A DNA stretch of 38,196 nt, taken from positions 1-38,196 of the forward strand of contig CAKUVA010000019.1 of assembly GCA_934693135.1 (NCBI GenBank), read 5' to 3'. Positions 1-7,553 of the stretch are shown here, piece after piece (the first letter of the stretch is position 1; each line of letters opens with the position of its first letter). A program made the translations under genes and the position numbers. This DNA is from an uncultured Bacteroidales bacterium. GTDB taxonomy: Bacteria; Bacteroidota; Bacteroidia; Bacteroidales; UBA932. Below the pieces are notes generated by a model that had not been told where the DNA came from, searched no databases, and saw only the letters and a list, made by a program, of their open reading frames with translations.

Positions 1-27
1 CTACCAGAAACTATAAAGACTAATTAA
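1..27 (+). CDS. C-terminal end of upstream gene, probably fumarate reductase/succinate dehydrogenase flavoprotein
   Basis: Frame 1 reads Leu-Pro-Glu-Thr-Ile-Lys-Thr-Asn and then TAA at 25-27, three bases before the frdB start. In Bacteroidales the flavoprotein subunit gene (frdA/sdhA) normally lies directly upstream of this iron-sulfur subunit, so these eight codons are most likely its end. The identification rests on position and on a short tail only; eight residues cannot prove a family. Confidence 0.5.
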   Translation, partial: LPETIKTN

Positions 28-30
28 GAG

Positions 31-810
31 ATGGATTTCAAGTTAAAAATATGGCGTCAGAAAAACGCTCAGTCTAAGGGTCATTTCGAGACCTACTCTG
101 TGACCGGAATTGAAGAAGATGCTTCATTCCTTGAGATGCTTGATATTCTTAACGAGCAGCTTGTAAGAAAAGGAGAAGATCCGGTAGCTGTAGAAAAAGG
201 ATGTCAGAGCAGTGGTCCTGTTTCATTCGATCATGATTGCCGTGAAGGTATTTGCGGTGCGTGTTCACTTTATATTGATGGTAGAGCTCATGGTCCAGAT
301 GATCAGGTTACTACCTGCCAACTTTTTATGCGTCATTTTAAGGATGGTGCTACTATTACAGTTGAACCATGGAGAAGTGCTGCTTTCCCTGTAATCAAGG
401 ATCTTGTTGTAGACAGATCTGCATTTGATAAGATCCTTCAGGCTGGTGGTTTCATCTCAGTCCGTACTGGGTCTGCTCAGGATGGAAATGCTCTTCTTAT
501 TCCTCACGATAAGGCTGAAAAGAGTATGGATGCTGCGGCTTGTGTTGGCTGTGGTGCTTGTGTTGCAACATGTAAGAATGGTTCAGCAATGCTCTTTGTT
601 GCAGCAAGGGTAAGTTCCCTAGCTCTGCTTCCTCAGGGACGTCCTGAGGCCGCAAGAAGGGCACGTGCGATGGTCGCAAAGATGGACGAACTTGGTTTTG
701 GTAACTGTACCAACACCAGAGCCTGCGAAATGGAGTGCCCTAAGGGTATTTCCGTTGACCATATTGCCCGTCTTAACCGCGAGTTCCTCGCAGCCAAGTT
801 TAGCGAATAA
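31..810 (+). CDS. frdB: Fumarate reductase / succinate dehydrogenase iron-sulfur subunit
   Basis: This 259-residue protein is the electron-transfer subunit that links the flavoprotein to the membrane cytochrome b in quinol:fumarate reductase/succinate dehydrogenase. An N-terminal plant-ferredoxin-type domain carries the [2Fe-2S] cysteines Cys70, Cys75, Cys78 and Cys96 (motif CREGICGAC). The C-terminal domain carries [11 protein letters not shown] (Cys171/174/177/181) and a second cluster set at Cys226, Cys232 and Cys236, enough for the [4Fe-4S] and [3Fe-4S] centres. No membrane segment is present, as expected for a peripheral cytoplasmic subunit. The start lies three bases after the upstream stop, so it is the last gene of the operon and is closed by a strong terminator. 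In anaerobic Bacteroidales the enzyme normally works as fumarate reductase in the succinate-propionate route. The frdB versus sdhB naming is a convention; the function is secure. Confidence 0.95.
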   Translation: MDFKLKIWRQKNAQSKGHFETYSVTGIEEDASFLEMLDILNEQLVRKGEDPVAVEKGCQSSGPVSFDHDCREGICGACSLYIDGRAHGPDDQVTTCQLFMRHFKDGATITVEPWRSAAFPVIKDLVVDRSAFDKILQAGGFISVRTGSAQDGNALLIPHDKAEKSMDAAACVGCGACVATCKNGSAMLFVAARVSSLALLPQGRPEAARRARAMVAKMDELGFGNCTNTRACEMECPKGISVDHIARLNREFLAAKFSE

Positions 811-832
811 TTTCTTGCAATATGAATAGAGA

Positions 833-870
833 AGAGGCAGCCAAAAAGTGCTTTGGCTGTCTCTTTTTTT
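833..870 (+). terminator. Rho-independent terminator of the frd operon
   Basis: A 13-bp stem (833-845 pairing with 852-864, one G-T wobble) with a 6-base loop is followed directly by a run of T to 870. It lies 23 bases after the frdB stop on the same strand. Confidence 0.9.
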
Positions 871-888
871 ATGAATGACACGTACAGT

Positions 889-1044
889 ATGAGAAGAAAG
901 CTAATGAAACTGTTTTAGATGGTGTTGTTGTGTGTCTGTACTTTGGTAACCTGTGATGATAAAGGGGAATGTGAGCATCCAGCGGACTTCTGTTGGCGAC
1001 CCACAACATCGAGACTATATCTCGCTACCACAGAAAGTTATTGA
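889..1044 (+). pseudogene. Decayed small lipoprotein-like reading frame
   Basis: From ATG 889 the frame reads MRRKLMKLF, hits TAG at 916-918, and continues in the same frame from ATG 919 as MVLLCVCTLVTCDDKGECEH to a TGA at 1042-1044. The two parts together look like one lipoprotein signal peptide (basic n-region, hydrophobic core, LVTC lipobox followed by acidic residues) split by one stop codon. The frame ends inside the antisense 3' end of hflX. It may be a relic of a lipoprotein gene, or a free-standing 41-residue product from 919. No family is recognised and chance is a real possibility. Confidence 0.25.
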
Positions 1045-2206
1045 ATGGATATCTGCCTGCGTGAATCTCTGCTACCATTTTGTATATGTCATTTCGAAGT
1101 TTGTCTATCCCTATGCGTTCCTTTGCAGAGATAAATATGCAAGGAGTTTTTTCTTTCGCTATCCAACTATTTTTAAGCTCATCAAGAGTCCTATTATTTT
1201 TGTTTTTAGGTTCGAGAGAGAACTCATCATACTCTTCATACTTATATGCGTCTATTTTATTGAATACGACATACACCGGTTTGTTGTCTGCTTGTATATC
1301 GCGCAGTGTTTGTTCGACTACTTGCATCTGTTCTTCGAAGTCAGAATGTGAGATATCTACTACATGAACAAGAATATCTGCTTCACGTACTTCATCAAGG
1401 GTACTTTTAAATGCTTCTATTAGTTGAGTAGGAAGTTTCCTTATAAATCCAACAGTATCACTCAGCAGAAACGGAACATTTTCTATGACTACTTTTCTTA
1501 CAGTAGTATCCAATGTTGCGAATAACTTGTTTTCTGCAAATACATCACTTTTGGCCAAAAGATTCATTAGAGTACTTTTTCCTACATTGGTATAACCGAC
1601 AAGAGCTAATCTTACCAATTGTCCTCTGTTGCTCCTTTGTGTAGCCATCTGTTTATCCACTTTTTTGAGTTGCTCTTTTAGTTTGGTAATTCTTTCTTTT
1701 ACGATTCGTCTGTCGATTTCTATCTGAGTCTCACCCATACCTCCTCGCGTCCCCATACCTCCTCTCTGCCTCTCAAGATGTGTCCACATTCCTGCCAATC
1801 TTGGCAACATATAGTTATACTTAGCAAGTTCTACTTGTGTCTTTGCATATGCTGTTTTTGCTCTCTGTGCAAAGATTTCCAATATTAGACTTGTTCTGTC
1901 AATTACACTTGCAGTCTTGATTATTTTCTCTATATTTCTCTGTTGTGTACCTGAAAGTTCATCATCGAAGATTACATAGTATATATCGTTTACTTCACAA
2001 TAATCTGCTATTTCTTGAAGTTTTCCACTTCTAATATATGTAGCGTTATCAGGTCTTTCGAGTTTTTGTACAAATTTTTTGTCACCCGTTGCTCCTGCTG
2101 TCTCGGCAAGAAACTCGAGTTCGTCAAGGTATTCCATTACCTTACTTTCGTCGTCCTTGTCTGTTATAATTCCGACGAATACTGCTTTTTCTATTTTAAT
2201 TTCCAT
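1025..2206 (-). CDS. hflX: GTPase HflX
   Basis: The 393-residue protein is a ribosome-associated translational GTPase of the Obg-HflX superfamily, which in other bacteria binds the 50S subunit and splits stalled or heat-damaged ribosomes. The N-terminal HflX domain occupies about residues 1-165 with the Gly-rich GGMGTRGGMGETQIE segment (149-163), followed by a coiled coil at 165-190. The G domain has G1 GYTNVGKST (204-212), G3 DTVGF (250-254), G4 NKID (316-319) and G5 SAK (360-362). Length is normal for the family. It lies downstream of tonB on the same strand, but a hairpin with a T-run separates them and ends only about 12 bases before the hflX ATG, leaving a very short leader (see findings). 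Confidence 0.95.
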   Translation of the reverse strand: MEIKIEKAVFVGIITDKDDESKVMEYLDELEFLAETAGATGDKKFVQKLERPDNATYIRSGKLQEIADYCEVNDIYYVIFDDELSGTQQRNIEKIIKTASVIDRTSLILEIFAQRAKTAYAKTQVELAKYNYMLPRLAGMWTHLERQRGGMGTRGGMGETQIEIDRRIVKERITKLKEQLKKVDKQMATQRSNRGQLVRLALVGYTNVGKSTLMNLLAKSDVFAENKLFATLDTTVRKVVIENVPFLLSDTVGFIRKLPTQLIEAFKSTLDEVREADILVHVVDISHSDFEEQMQVVEQTLRDIQADNKPVYVVFNKIDAYKYEEYDEFSLEPKNKNNRTLDELKNSWIAKEKTPCIFISAKERIGIDKLRNDIYKMVAEIHAGRYPFNNFLW

Positions 2207-2215
2207 TGTTCACTA

Positions 2216-2253
2216 ATCAAAAAAAGGCCATCCTCTTTTTTGGGGACAGCCTT
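2216..2253 (-). terminator. Rho-independent terminator after tonB
   Basis: Read on the minus strand, a 10-bp stem (2244-2253 with 2224-2233, two G-T wobbles) with an A-rich loop is followed by a run of seven T (2219-2225 on the opposite strand). It lies 20 bases beyond the tonB stop and immediately before hflX. Confidence 0.8.
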
Positions 2254-2273
2254 CAAATTCTTTGTTATCAATA

Positions 2274-2969
2274 TTATCTCAACTGGAAAATAACAGGGAA
2301 AGTATAAGTAACTTTTACAGCGCGGTCTCTCTGTTTTCCAGGTTTCCATTTAGGTGAGCTTGAAACGACTCTGACGGCCTCTTTATCAAGTGATGAGTCT
2401 ACACCACGAAGTACTTTCACATTTGATACTGTCCCATCTGCGTTAACCGTGAACTGGAGAGTTACACGGCCCTGAACACCATTTTCCTTGGCAATTTCAG
2501 GATATACAAGCTTTGAGTTCACCCATTTTGAAAACTCGTTTGCATCACCTCCATTGAATGAAGGTTTCTCCTCTACGAGCTGGAAAGGAATAGCCTCCTC
2601 TTCTACGTTTTCTTCAGCTGGAGCACTTTCTATGTAGTCCATAATCTCTACACCTGAATTTGAATCATCCTCAAGATTTTGGAACATATTGTCATCAACT
2701 TTGATATTATCATCAACGACGTCAATCTGGTCTGAAAGTACTGGAATCTTTGGAGCAGCTTCTGGTGGTGGAGGTGTTTCCTGTGTAATAGGAATCATAT
2801 CCTCGACTTCAACGGCTGCATTCTCAGCCTCCAATGCTGCCACCTGTTTCTCCTTGCTTGCATAGTTGAAAGCGAAAAGGATTCCCAGCAAGGCTACCAC
2901 AAAGCCAATCTCTGTGAAAAGAAGCCTTTTGTTTTCAAGGCTCGCCTTTGGTGATTTTTTAACTTCCAT
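2274..2969 (-). CDS. tonB: Energy transducer TonB
   Basis: This 231-residue protein transmits proton-motive force from ExbB/ExbD in the inner membrane to outer-membrane receptors. It has a short cytoplasmic basic N-terminus, one membrane anchor at about residues 18-36, a periplasmic acidic and proline-rich linker (ETPPPPEAAP at about 64-73) and a C-terminal TonB domain from about 145 to 231. That domain contains the typical YPEIAKENGVQGRV entry and an NADGTV hairpin. No exbB or exbD is in the window. The two TonB-dependent receptors here are possible partners, but Bacteroidales usually encode several TonB proteins, so pairing is only inferred. Confidence 0.92.
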   Translation of the reverse strand: MEVKKSPKASLENKRLLFTEIGFVVALLGILFAFNYASKEKQVAALEAENAAVEVEDMIPITQETPPPPEAAPKIPVLSDQIDVVDDNIKVDDNMFQNLEDDSNSGVEIMDYIESAPAEENVEEEAIPFQLVEEKPSFNGGDANEFSKWVNSKLVYPEIAKENGVQGRVTLQFTVNADGTVSNVKVLRGVDSSLDKEAVRVVSSSPKWKPGKQRDRAVKVTYTFPVIFQLR

Positions 2970-3001
2970 ATCAATAGTTTTTTATTTTTCCATTTGCGTT
3001 G

Positions 3002-3032
3002 TAAAGTTATAAATAATTATTTGCTTTTCAAA
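3002..3032 (-). promoter_or_regulatory. Predicted Bacteroidetes-type promoter of tonB
   Basis: On the minus strand TTTG (3029-3032) and TAACTTTA (3002-3009) are separated by exactly 19 bases, matching the Bacteroidetes housekeeping-sigma consensus (-33 TTTG, -7 TAnnTTTG) with one deviation at the last base. The predicted start of transcription is about 25 bases before the tonB ATG. Confidence 0.55.
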
Positions 3033-3092
3033 TTTTTTATATTTTCTTCTAATATGATTTTAGTTTTTTCCTTTTATTTATTGGCTTTTTAT

Positions 3093-3100
3093 TAGATTTG
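3093..3100 (+). promoter_or_regulatory. Candidate -7 element for ybeY-mnmG
   Basis: TAGATTTG fits TAnnTTTG and lies 17 bases before the ybeY ATG in very AT-rich DNA. No clear TTTG sits 19-21 bases upstream, only T-rich sequence, so this is tentative. Confidence 0.38.
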
Positions 3101-3117
3101 CATCAAATTGAATTGAC

Positions 3118-3543
3118 ATGGTATCATATTATCTTCAAGACATTGATTTCGTTTTTAAAAATAAGCGTCTTAATAATGCTTGGCTTAAATTTGTAGCAGA
3201 AAGTGAAGTGAGAAAACTTGGTAATATCAATATTATTTTCTGTTCTGATAATTATATTCTTGATGTGAATATTAAGTATCTTGGACATGATTATTATACT
3301 GATATTATAACATTCGACTATTGTGAGAAAAATATTTTATCTGGTGATTTGTTTATCAGCATTGATACTGTGAAAGATAACGCGCAATTTTACGGAACAG
3401 AATTTAAAGATGAACTCAACAGGGTAATTGTTCATGGTCTTCTTCATTTGATTGGATATGATGATCATACACCTGAAGAACAAAAGTTGATGCGTGAAAA
3501 GGAAAATTATTACCTGGAACTTAGAAATCATATAGAGCATTGA
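3118..3543 (+). CDS. ybeY: rRNA maturation endoribonuclease YbeY
   Basis: The 141-residue protein is a zinc-dependent single-strand endoribonuclease of the UPF0054 family, involved in 16S rRNA 3' end processing and ribosome quality control. The metal-site signature is [12 protein letters not shown] at residues 106-117, with His106 and His110 as two ligands. The position of the third E. coli ligand (His) is Asp116 here, with His117 one step later. The upstream DIITFDY segment (62-68) is the usual YbeY beta strand. It is compact and normal in length. The stop is followed one base later by the mnmG start, so the two genes are cotranscribed. Confidence 0.93.
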   Translation: MVSYYLQDIDFVFKNKRLNNAWLKFVAESEVRKLGNINIIFCSDNYILDVNIKYLGHDYYTDIITFDYCEKNILSGDLFISIDTVKDNAQFYGTEFKDELNRVIVHGLLHLIGYDDHTPEEQKLMREKENYYLELRNHIEH

Positions 3544-3544
3544 A

Positions 3545-5575
3545 ATGAATAAATTTGATGTAATTGTTGTCGGGGGAGGGCATGCCGGTTGTGAGGCTGC
3601 AATGTCTGCTGCTAATATGGGTGCTTCAGTACTTCTTATTACCTCAGATTTTACAGGTCTTGCTAAGATGTCATGTAATCCATCTATTGGTGGTATTGCA
3701 AAAGGTCAGATTATCCGAGAGGTTGATGCTCTCGGTGGTTACACTGGTATTGTGACTGATGCGGCTACTTTACAATTTAGAATGCTTAATCGCTCAAAAG
3801 GCCCTGCTATGTGGAGCCCTCGTGCGCAGTGTGATAAAATTAAATTTTCGCTATACTGGAGGTGGATACTTGAAAATAATTCTAAATTAAATGTTTATGT
3901 TGATTTAGTTAAGTCTTTCCTCTTTGAGAATGAAAAAATTACAGGCGTGTGTACATCTACCGGTGTGATTTTTCATTCTCGCGCGGTTATTCTAACTACA
4001 GGAACATTCTTAAATGGGAAAATTTTCATTGGTCGTTCAGAGTTTGCTGGTGGAAGGATAGGGGAGCCTCCTACTACTGGATTAACTGAACAGTTAGTTT
4101 CTATGGGAGTTGAAACTGCAAGAATGAAAACAGGTACTCCTCCTCGAATTGATGTTAGGTCAATCGATCTTAGTAAAGCGATTATTCAGAATGGTGATTG
4201 CAATCCTGAAAAATTTTCATATCTTCCTTTTTTATCTGCGGTACAGAATGGTAATGAGCAGATGCCTTGTTTTATTTATCATACAAATAAGACTGTACAT
4301 GATATTCTACGTTCAGGTTTTGGTGATTCTCCATTATTTACTGGACTTATTCATGGAAAAGGTCCAAGGTATTGTCCGAGTATAGAAGATAAGCTTCGAA
4401 CTTTCGCTGATAAGGATTCTCATCAGTTATTCCTTGAGCCTGAAGGTAGAGCTACAAATGAATATTATCTTCAAGGATTTTCATCTTCTCTTCCTCTTAA
4501 TATTCAAGTAGAAGCTCTCCATGCTATAGATGGTTTTGAAAACGCAAGAATTTTTAGACCTGCTTATGCTGTGGAGTATGATTATTTTGATCCTGTCCAA
4601 TTAAAGGCGAATCTTGAATTAAAAAATATTCCTGGACTTTTCTTTGCGGGACAGATTAATGGTACTACTGGTTATGAGGAAGCTGCTGCTCAAGGTTTGA
4701 TGGCAGGAATCAATGCTGCTTTATATATTCAGGAGAAAGATCCGTTCATATTGAATAGAGATGAAGCTTATATTGGTGTGCTTATTGATGATCTGATTAC
4801 TAAAGGCGTTGATGAACCTTATCGAATGTTCACTTCTCGTGCCGAATATAGAATTCTTCTTAGGCAAGATAATGCTGATTTTAGACTTACTTCTCGTTCT
4901 TATAAAATTGGTCTTGCGGATGAATTTAGGTATTCCTATATGTGCCGTAAATATGATAGGGTTGATTCTTTTGTTGAACTTGCTTATTCTTCAAACATTA
5001 CTAAGGAACAGGCTAATAATTATCTAAATAGTGTCGGAGAAGAATCTTTAAGAGAATCTAAAAAGATATCTGATGTTGTATCCAGACCTAATGTAGAATA
5101 TGGAGAACTGCTTCAACGTGTTCCACGTGGAACAAATCTTTTATCTTCTCTTCAAAATGATTTGGATTCAATACCTGTTTTAGATGATAATAAATCTAAT
5201 AGTGAGGTCTCATCTTTGAATAATGCATTGTCTCTTTTGACATTTAATCAAAGTTTACAATTTAATGTTGATGTGGTTTCTCATTATAGAGAGCGTGTTT
5301 TTGAAAGGTATAAAGATGAAATTATATCAAATTCTGAAATTCTTATAAAATATAAGGGATATATTGAGAGAGAGAAGAATGTTGCAGATAAGATTTCTCA
5401 TCTTGAGAATCTAATTATTCCTGATAATTATGATTTTGATAGTGTCTCAGGATTATCTATTGAGTGTAGACAGAAATTTAAGAAGTATAATCCTCGCACA
5501 ATAGGTCAAGCCTCAAGAATATCTGGAGTTTCGCCATCGGATATTTCTATCTTGCTAATGCATTTTGGAAGATAG
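3545..5575 (+). CDS. mnmG: tRNA uridine-5-carboxymethylaminomethyl(34) synthesis protein MnmG (GidA)
   Basis: MnmG is the FAD subunit that, with MnmE, builds the cmnm5 modification on U34 of tRNAs using methylenetetrahydrofolate. The dinucleotide-binding motif [12 protein letters not shown] covers residues 8-19, the CNPSIGG motif starts at 44, [10 protein letters not shown] is at 193-202, Cys277 lies in YCPSIEDK, and the FAD-closing [17 protein letters not shown] is at 369-385. The C-terminal MnmE/tRNA-binding domain ends with [16 protein letters not shown]. At 676 residues it is about 45 longer than typical homologues (near 630). The extra length lies between YGELL (519-523) and the KYKGYIERE segment (602-610). 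A perfect parS-like palindrome lies at the start of this insertion, encoding Val526-Thr530. It converges with ruvA. Confidence 0.95.
   Translation: MNKFDVIVVGGGHAGCEAAMSAANMGASVLLITSDFTGLAKMSCNPSIGGIAKGQIIREVDALGGYTGIVTDAATLQFRMLNRSKGPAMWSPRAQCDKIKFSLYWRWILENNSKLNVYVDLVKSFLFENEKITGVCTSTGVIFHSRAVILTTGTFLNGKIFIGRSEFAGGRIGEPPTTGLTEQLVSMGVETARMKTGTPPRIDVRSIDLSKAIIQNGDCNPEKFSYLPFLSAVQNGNEQMPCFIYHTNKTVHDILRSGFGDSPLFTGLIHGKGPRYCPSIEDKLRTFADKDSHQLFLEPEGRATNEYYLQGFSSSLPLNIQVEALHAIDGFENARIFRPAYAVEYDYFDPVQLKANLELKNIPGLFFAGQINGTTGYEEAAAQGLMAGINAALYIQEKDPFILNRDEAYIGVLIDDLITKGVDEPYRMFTSRAEYRILLRQDNADFRLTSRSYKIGLADEFRYSYMCRKYDRVDSFVELAYSSNITKEQANNYLNSVGEESLRESKKISDVVSRPNVEYGELLQRVPRGTNLLSSLQNDLDSIPVLDDNKSNSEVSSLNNALSLLTFNQSLQFNVDVVSHYRERVFERYKDEIISNSEILIKYKGYIEREKNVADKISHLENLIIPDNYDFDSVSGLSIECRQKFKKYNPRTIGQASRISGVSPSDISILLMHFGR
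5119..5134. promoter_or_regulatory. parS-like ParB-binding site 1 (perfect palindrome)
   Basis: TGTTCCACGTGGAACA is a perfect 16-bp palindrome matching the widely conserved chromosomal parS consensus TGTTNCACGTGNAACA at all fixed positions. It lies inside mnmG at codons 525-530. Two one-mismatch relatives lie 469 and 2167 bases downstream. Confidence 0.8.
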
Positions 5576-5617
5576 CGTAGAAAGGATGTTCCATGTGGAA
5601 CATCCTTTCTACGCTAT
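5572..5617. terminator. Bidirectional hairpin between mnmG and ruvA
   Basis: A perfect 22-bp inverted repeat (5572-5593 with 5596-5617) has only two central bases. Its arms contain the TAG stop codons of both convergent genes: mnmG TAG at 5573-5575 and ruvA TAG read from 5616 to 5614. A T-rich stretch follows the right arm for mnmG (5621-5626). It probably ends both transcripts, and its core doubles as a parS-like site. The T-run on the ruvA side is weak. Confidence 0.7.
5588..5603. promoter_or_regulatory. parS-like site 2, inside the mnmG/ruvA palindrome
   Basis: TGTTCCATGTGGAACA differs from site 1 at one base (C to T at position 8), and both half-sites TGTTCCA and TGGAACA are intact. It is intergenic, so protein coding does not explain it, although terminator symmetry could. 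Confidence 0.55.
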
Positions 5618-6201
5618 AGCCTTTTTAATGCTTCCTTTATAATCGTTTCTATACTTGCATTGGCATCTTTCTTTAAAATATCAGGAATTATTTTAACAAT
5701 ATTGACTTTACTGAATCCTAAATTTAGAAGTGCTGTTGTTGCTTCCTCTGAAATTTTACTAATGACACTATTTTCGGTATTCGGAATATCAACGCCAGCA
5801 CCTTTAATTATTTTGTCCTTTAGGTCAACAATTAGACGCTGAGCAGTTTTTAATCCTATTCCTTTTACACTTTTAATTTTTCTAACATCTTCACTGATGA
5901 TAGCATTCCTTATTTCCTCATCTGATAATGAAGAGAGCATCATTCTTGCTGATCCTACTCCTATTCCAGAAACACTGATTAGAAGTTTAAATAACTCTCT
6001 CTCATCTTTAGTTGCGAATCCGTAGAACTGTTCATCATCTTCGCGTAGGTGGTGGTATATATATACCTTCGCTTCGGAAAAACCTTTTAGTGAATCATAA
6101 GTCTGTAAAGAGATCATGATATAGTATCCAATACCATTACATTCCAATACTAATTCCGCTGGTGTGAGTTCGACTATTTCACCTTTTATATAATCATACA
6201 T
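5614..6201 (-). CDS. ruvA: Holliday junction branch migration complex subunit RuvA
   Basis: RuvA binds four-way DNA junctions and loads the RuvB motor during recombination and replication-fork repair. The 195-residue protein has the N-terminal OB fold (about 1-62), two helix-hairpin-helix motifs in domain II (LLISVSGIGVGSARMM around 73-88; VKGIGLKTAQRL 112-123), and a C-terminal RuvB-contact domain (about 150-195) joined by a flexible linker. Length is normal. It is transcribed toward mnmG and divergently from sufS. ruvB and ruvC are not adjacent, which is common in Bacteroidales. Confidence 0.95.
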   Translation of the reverse strand: MYDYIKGEIVELTPAELVLECNGIGYYIMISLQTYDSLKGFSEAKVYIYHHLREDDEQFYGFATKDERELFKLLISVSGIGVGSARMMLSSLSDEEIRNAIISEDVRKIKSVKGIGLKTAQRLIVDLKDKIIKGAGVDIPNTENSVISKISEEATTALLNLGFSKVNIVKIIPDILKKDANASIETIIKEALKRL

Positions 6202-6224
6202 ATCATATAATTGTTTAGTATATG

Positions 6225-6232
6225 CAAAAATA
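6225..6232 (-). promoter_or_regulatory. Candidate -7 element for ruvA
   Basis: On the minus strand TATTTTTG fits TAnnTTTG, 23 bases before the ruvA ATG. About 20 bases upstream lies a T-run instead of a clean TTTG, so support is moderate. Confidence 0.38.
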
Positions 6233-6266
6233 TGCTATTTGAATGTTAAATGAAAAATTACTTTGC

Positions 6267-6274
6267 TAAATTTG
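6267..6274 (+). promoter_or_regulatory. Candidate -7 element for the suf-folK run
   Basis: TAAATTTG fits TAnnTTTG exactly and lies 37 bases before the sufS ATG in the ruvA-sufS divergent gap (6202-6311). A TTTG with correct spacing was not found. Confidence 0.38.
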
Positions 6275-6311
6275 CTATTTGTTTTGAGAGAATTATAAAT
6301 TATGCTAAAAG

Positions 6312-7538
6312 ATGACTACTGTTGAAGAAATAAGGTCGATGTTTCCTATATTGGATAGAAAGATATATGGCAAGAACCTTGTCTATTTTGATAATGCTGC
6401 TACCAGCCAAAGGCCTGTACAGGTCATTGATATGTGGAACAGACTTACTAAAGAATCTAATTCTAATATCCATCGTGGAATTCATAGGCTTGCAGAGGAG
6501 GCTACAGATGAATTTGAAACTACACGTGATGAGGTACAGAAATTCTTGAACGCAGCACATCGTGAAGAGATAATATTCACATCAGGAACTACTGCATCTA
6601 TAAATCTTGTTGCTTTTTCATTTGGTGAGGCTTTTATTCATGAAGGAGATGAAGTGGTCGTTTCGGAGGTAGAACATCATTCAGATATTGTACCATGGCA
6701 GATGTTATGTATTCGAAAAAATGCTAAGCTAAAGGTATTAAGAGTAGATGATTCCGGGCATATTGATGTTAATTCTTTGGATTCACTTTTGACAGATAAA
6801 ACTAAAATATTGTGTATTACCCAGATATCTAATGTGCTTGGTCTTGTAAATCCTATTGATGAAATCATTCGTAAAGCTCATTTGAAAGGCGTTCCTGTCC
6901 TTGTGGATGGGGCTCAGGGAATTGTTCATGGAGGAATTGATGTTCAGAAATGCGATTGTGATTTCTATGCTTTTTCAGGCCATAAAATTTATGCTGCTAC
7001 TGGTACTGGAGTCCTTTATGGAAAAAGAAAATGGCTTGAAAATATGCCTCCATATATGGGCGGCGGAGAAATGATAGCTACTGTAAAATTCAGTGGTACC
7101 TCATTTGCTCCATTGCCAGAGAAATTCGAAGCCGGAACTCAGAATTTTGCATCTATTCCTACGTTAAAGCCTGCTTTAAAATTAGCTAAATCAATGAAAG
7201 ATAAATCATTAGTAGAATATTGTGGTTCTGTTCGTGATTATCTTTTGGATACTTTAATGCGTGATGATAGAATAAAGCTTTATGGTGTTCCTCGTGGAAC
7301 AAGTGAAAAAATTTCTTTATTCTCAATTACCGTTAAAGGAGCACATCATGAGGATTTAGCTTTGATATTAGATAAGATGGGAATTGCTGCAAGATCTGGG
7401 CAGATGTGTGCTGAACCATGTATGGATAGATTCGGTGTTACAGGAATGCTCCGTTTGTCATTGGCACCATATAATACAATGGAGGAGGCAGAGTATTTTA
7501 TCCAGTCTCTTGATAAAGCTATAAGAATGCTAAAATAA
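6312..7538 (+). CDS. sufS: Cysteine desulfurase SufS
   Basis: SufS is a PLP-dependent class V aminotransferase-fold enzyme that takes sulfur from L-cysteine as a protein persulfide for Fe-S cluster building. The 408-residue protein shows NAATSQRP near the N-terminus, the PLP ring-stacking histidine in VEHHSD (120-125), DGAQ (199-202), the Schiff-base lysine in FSGHK (Lys225) and the catalytic loop cysteine Cys366 in RSGQMCAEP. Loop layout and length fit the group II (SufS) type rather than IscS. It heads sufS-sufE-DUF59-folK, with sufE 15 bases downstream. A parS-like 16-mer lies in codons 325-330. Confidence 0.95.
   Translation: MTTVEEIRSMFPILDRKIYGKNLVYFDNAATSQRPVQVIDMWNRLTKESNSNIHRGIHRLAEEATDEFETTRDEVQKFLNAAHREEIIFTSGTTASINLVAFSFGEAFIHEGDEVVVSEVEHHSDIVPWQMLCIRKNAKLKVLRVDDSGHIDVNSLDSLLTDKTKILCITQISNVLGLVNPIDEIIRKAHLKGVPVLVDGAQGIVHGGIDVQKCDCDFYAFSGHKIYAATGTGVLYGKRKWLENMPPYMGGGEMIATVKFSGTSFAPLPEKFEAGTQNFASIPTLKPALKLAKSMKDKSLVEYCGSVRDYLLDTLMRDDRIKLYGVPRGTSEKISLFSITVKGAHHEDLALILDKMGIAARSGQMCAEPCMDRFGVTGMLRLSLAPYNTMEEAEYFIQSLDKAIRMLK
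7286..7301. promoter_or_regulatory. parS-like site 3, within sufS
   Basis: TGTTCCTCGTGGAACA differs from the perfect site at 5119 at one base (A to T at position 7). It encodes Val-Pro-Arg-Gly-Thr in sufS, the same pentapeptide that site 1 encodes in mnmG. The mismatch is in the central CACGTG core, so affinity may be reduced. Confidence 0.45.
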
Positions 7539-7553
7539 AAATATTGTCATATA

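Noticed and set aside
953..1367. Plus-strand reading frames antisense to hflX
   Set aside because: They are shadows of a well-conserved GTPase gene on the other strand, with low-complexity translations and no motif.
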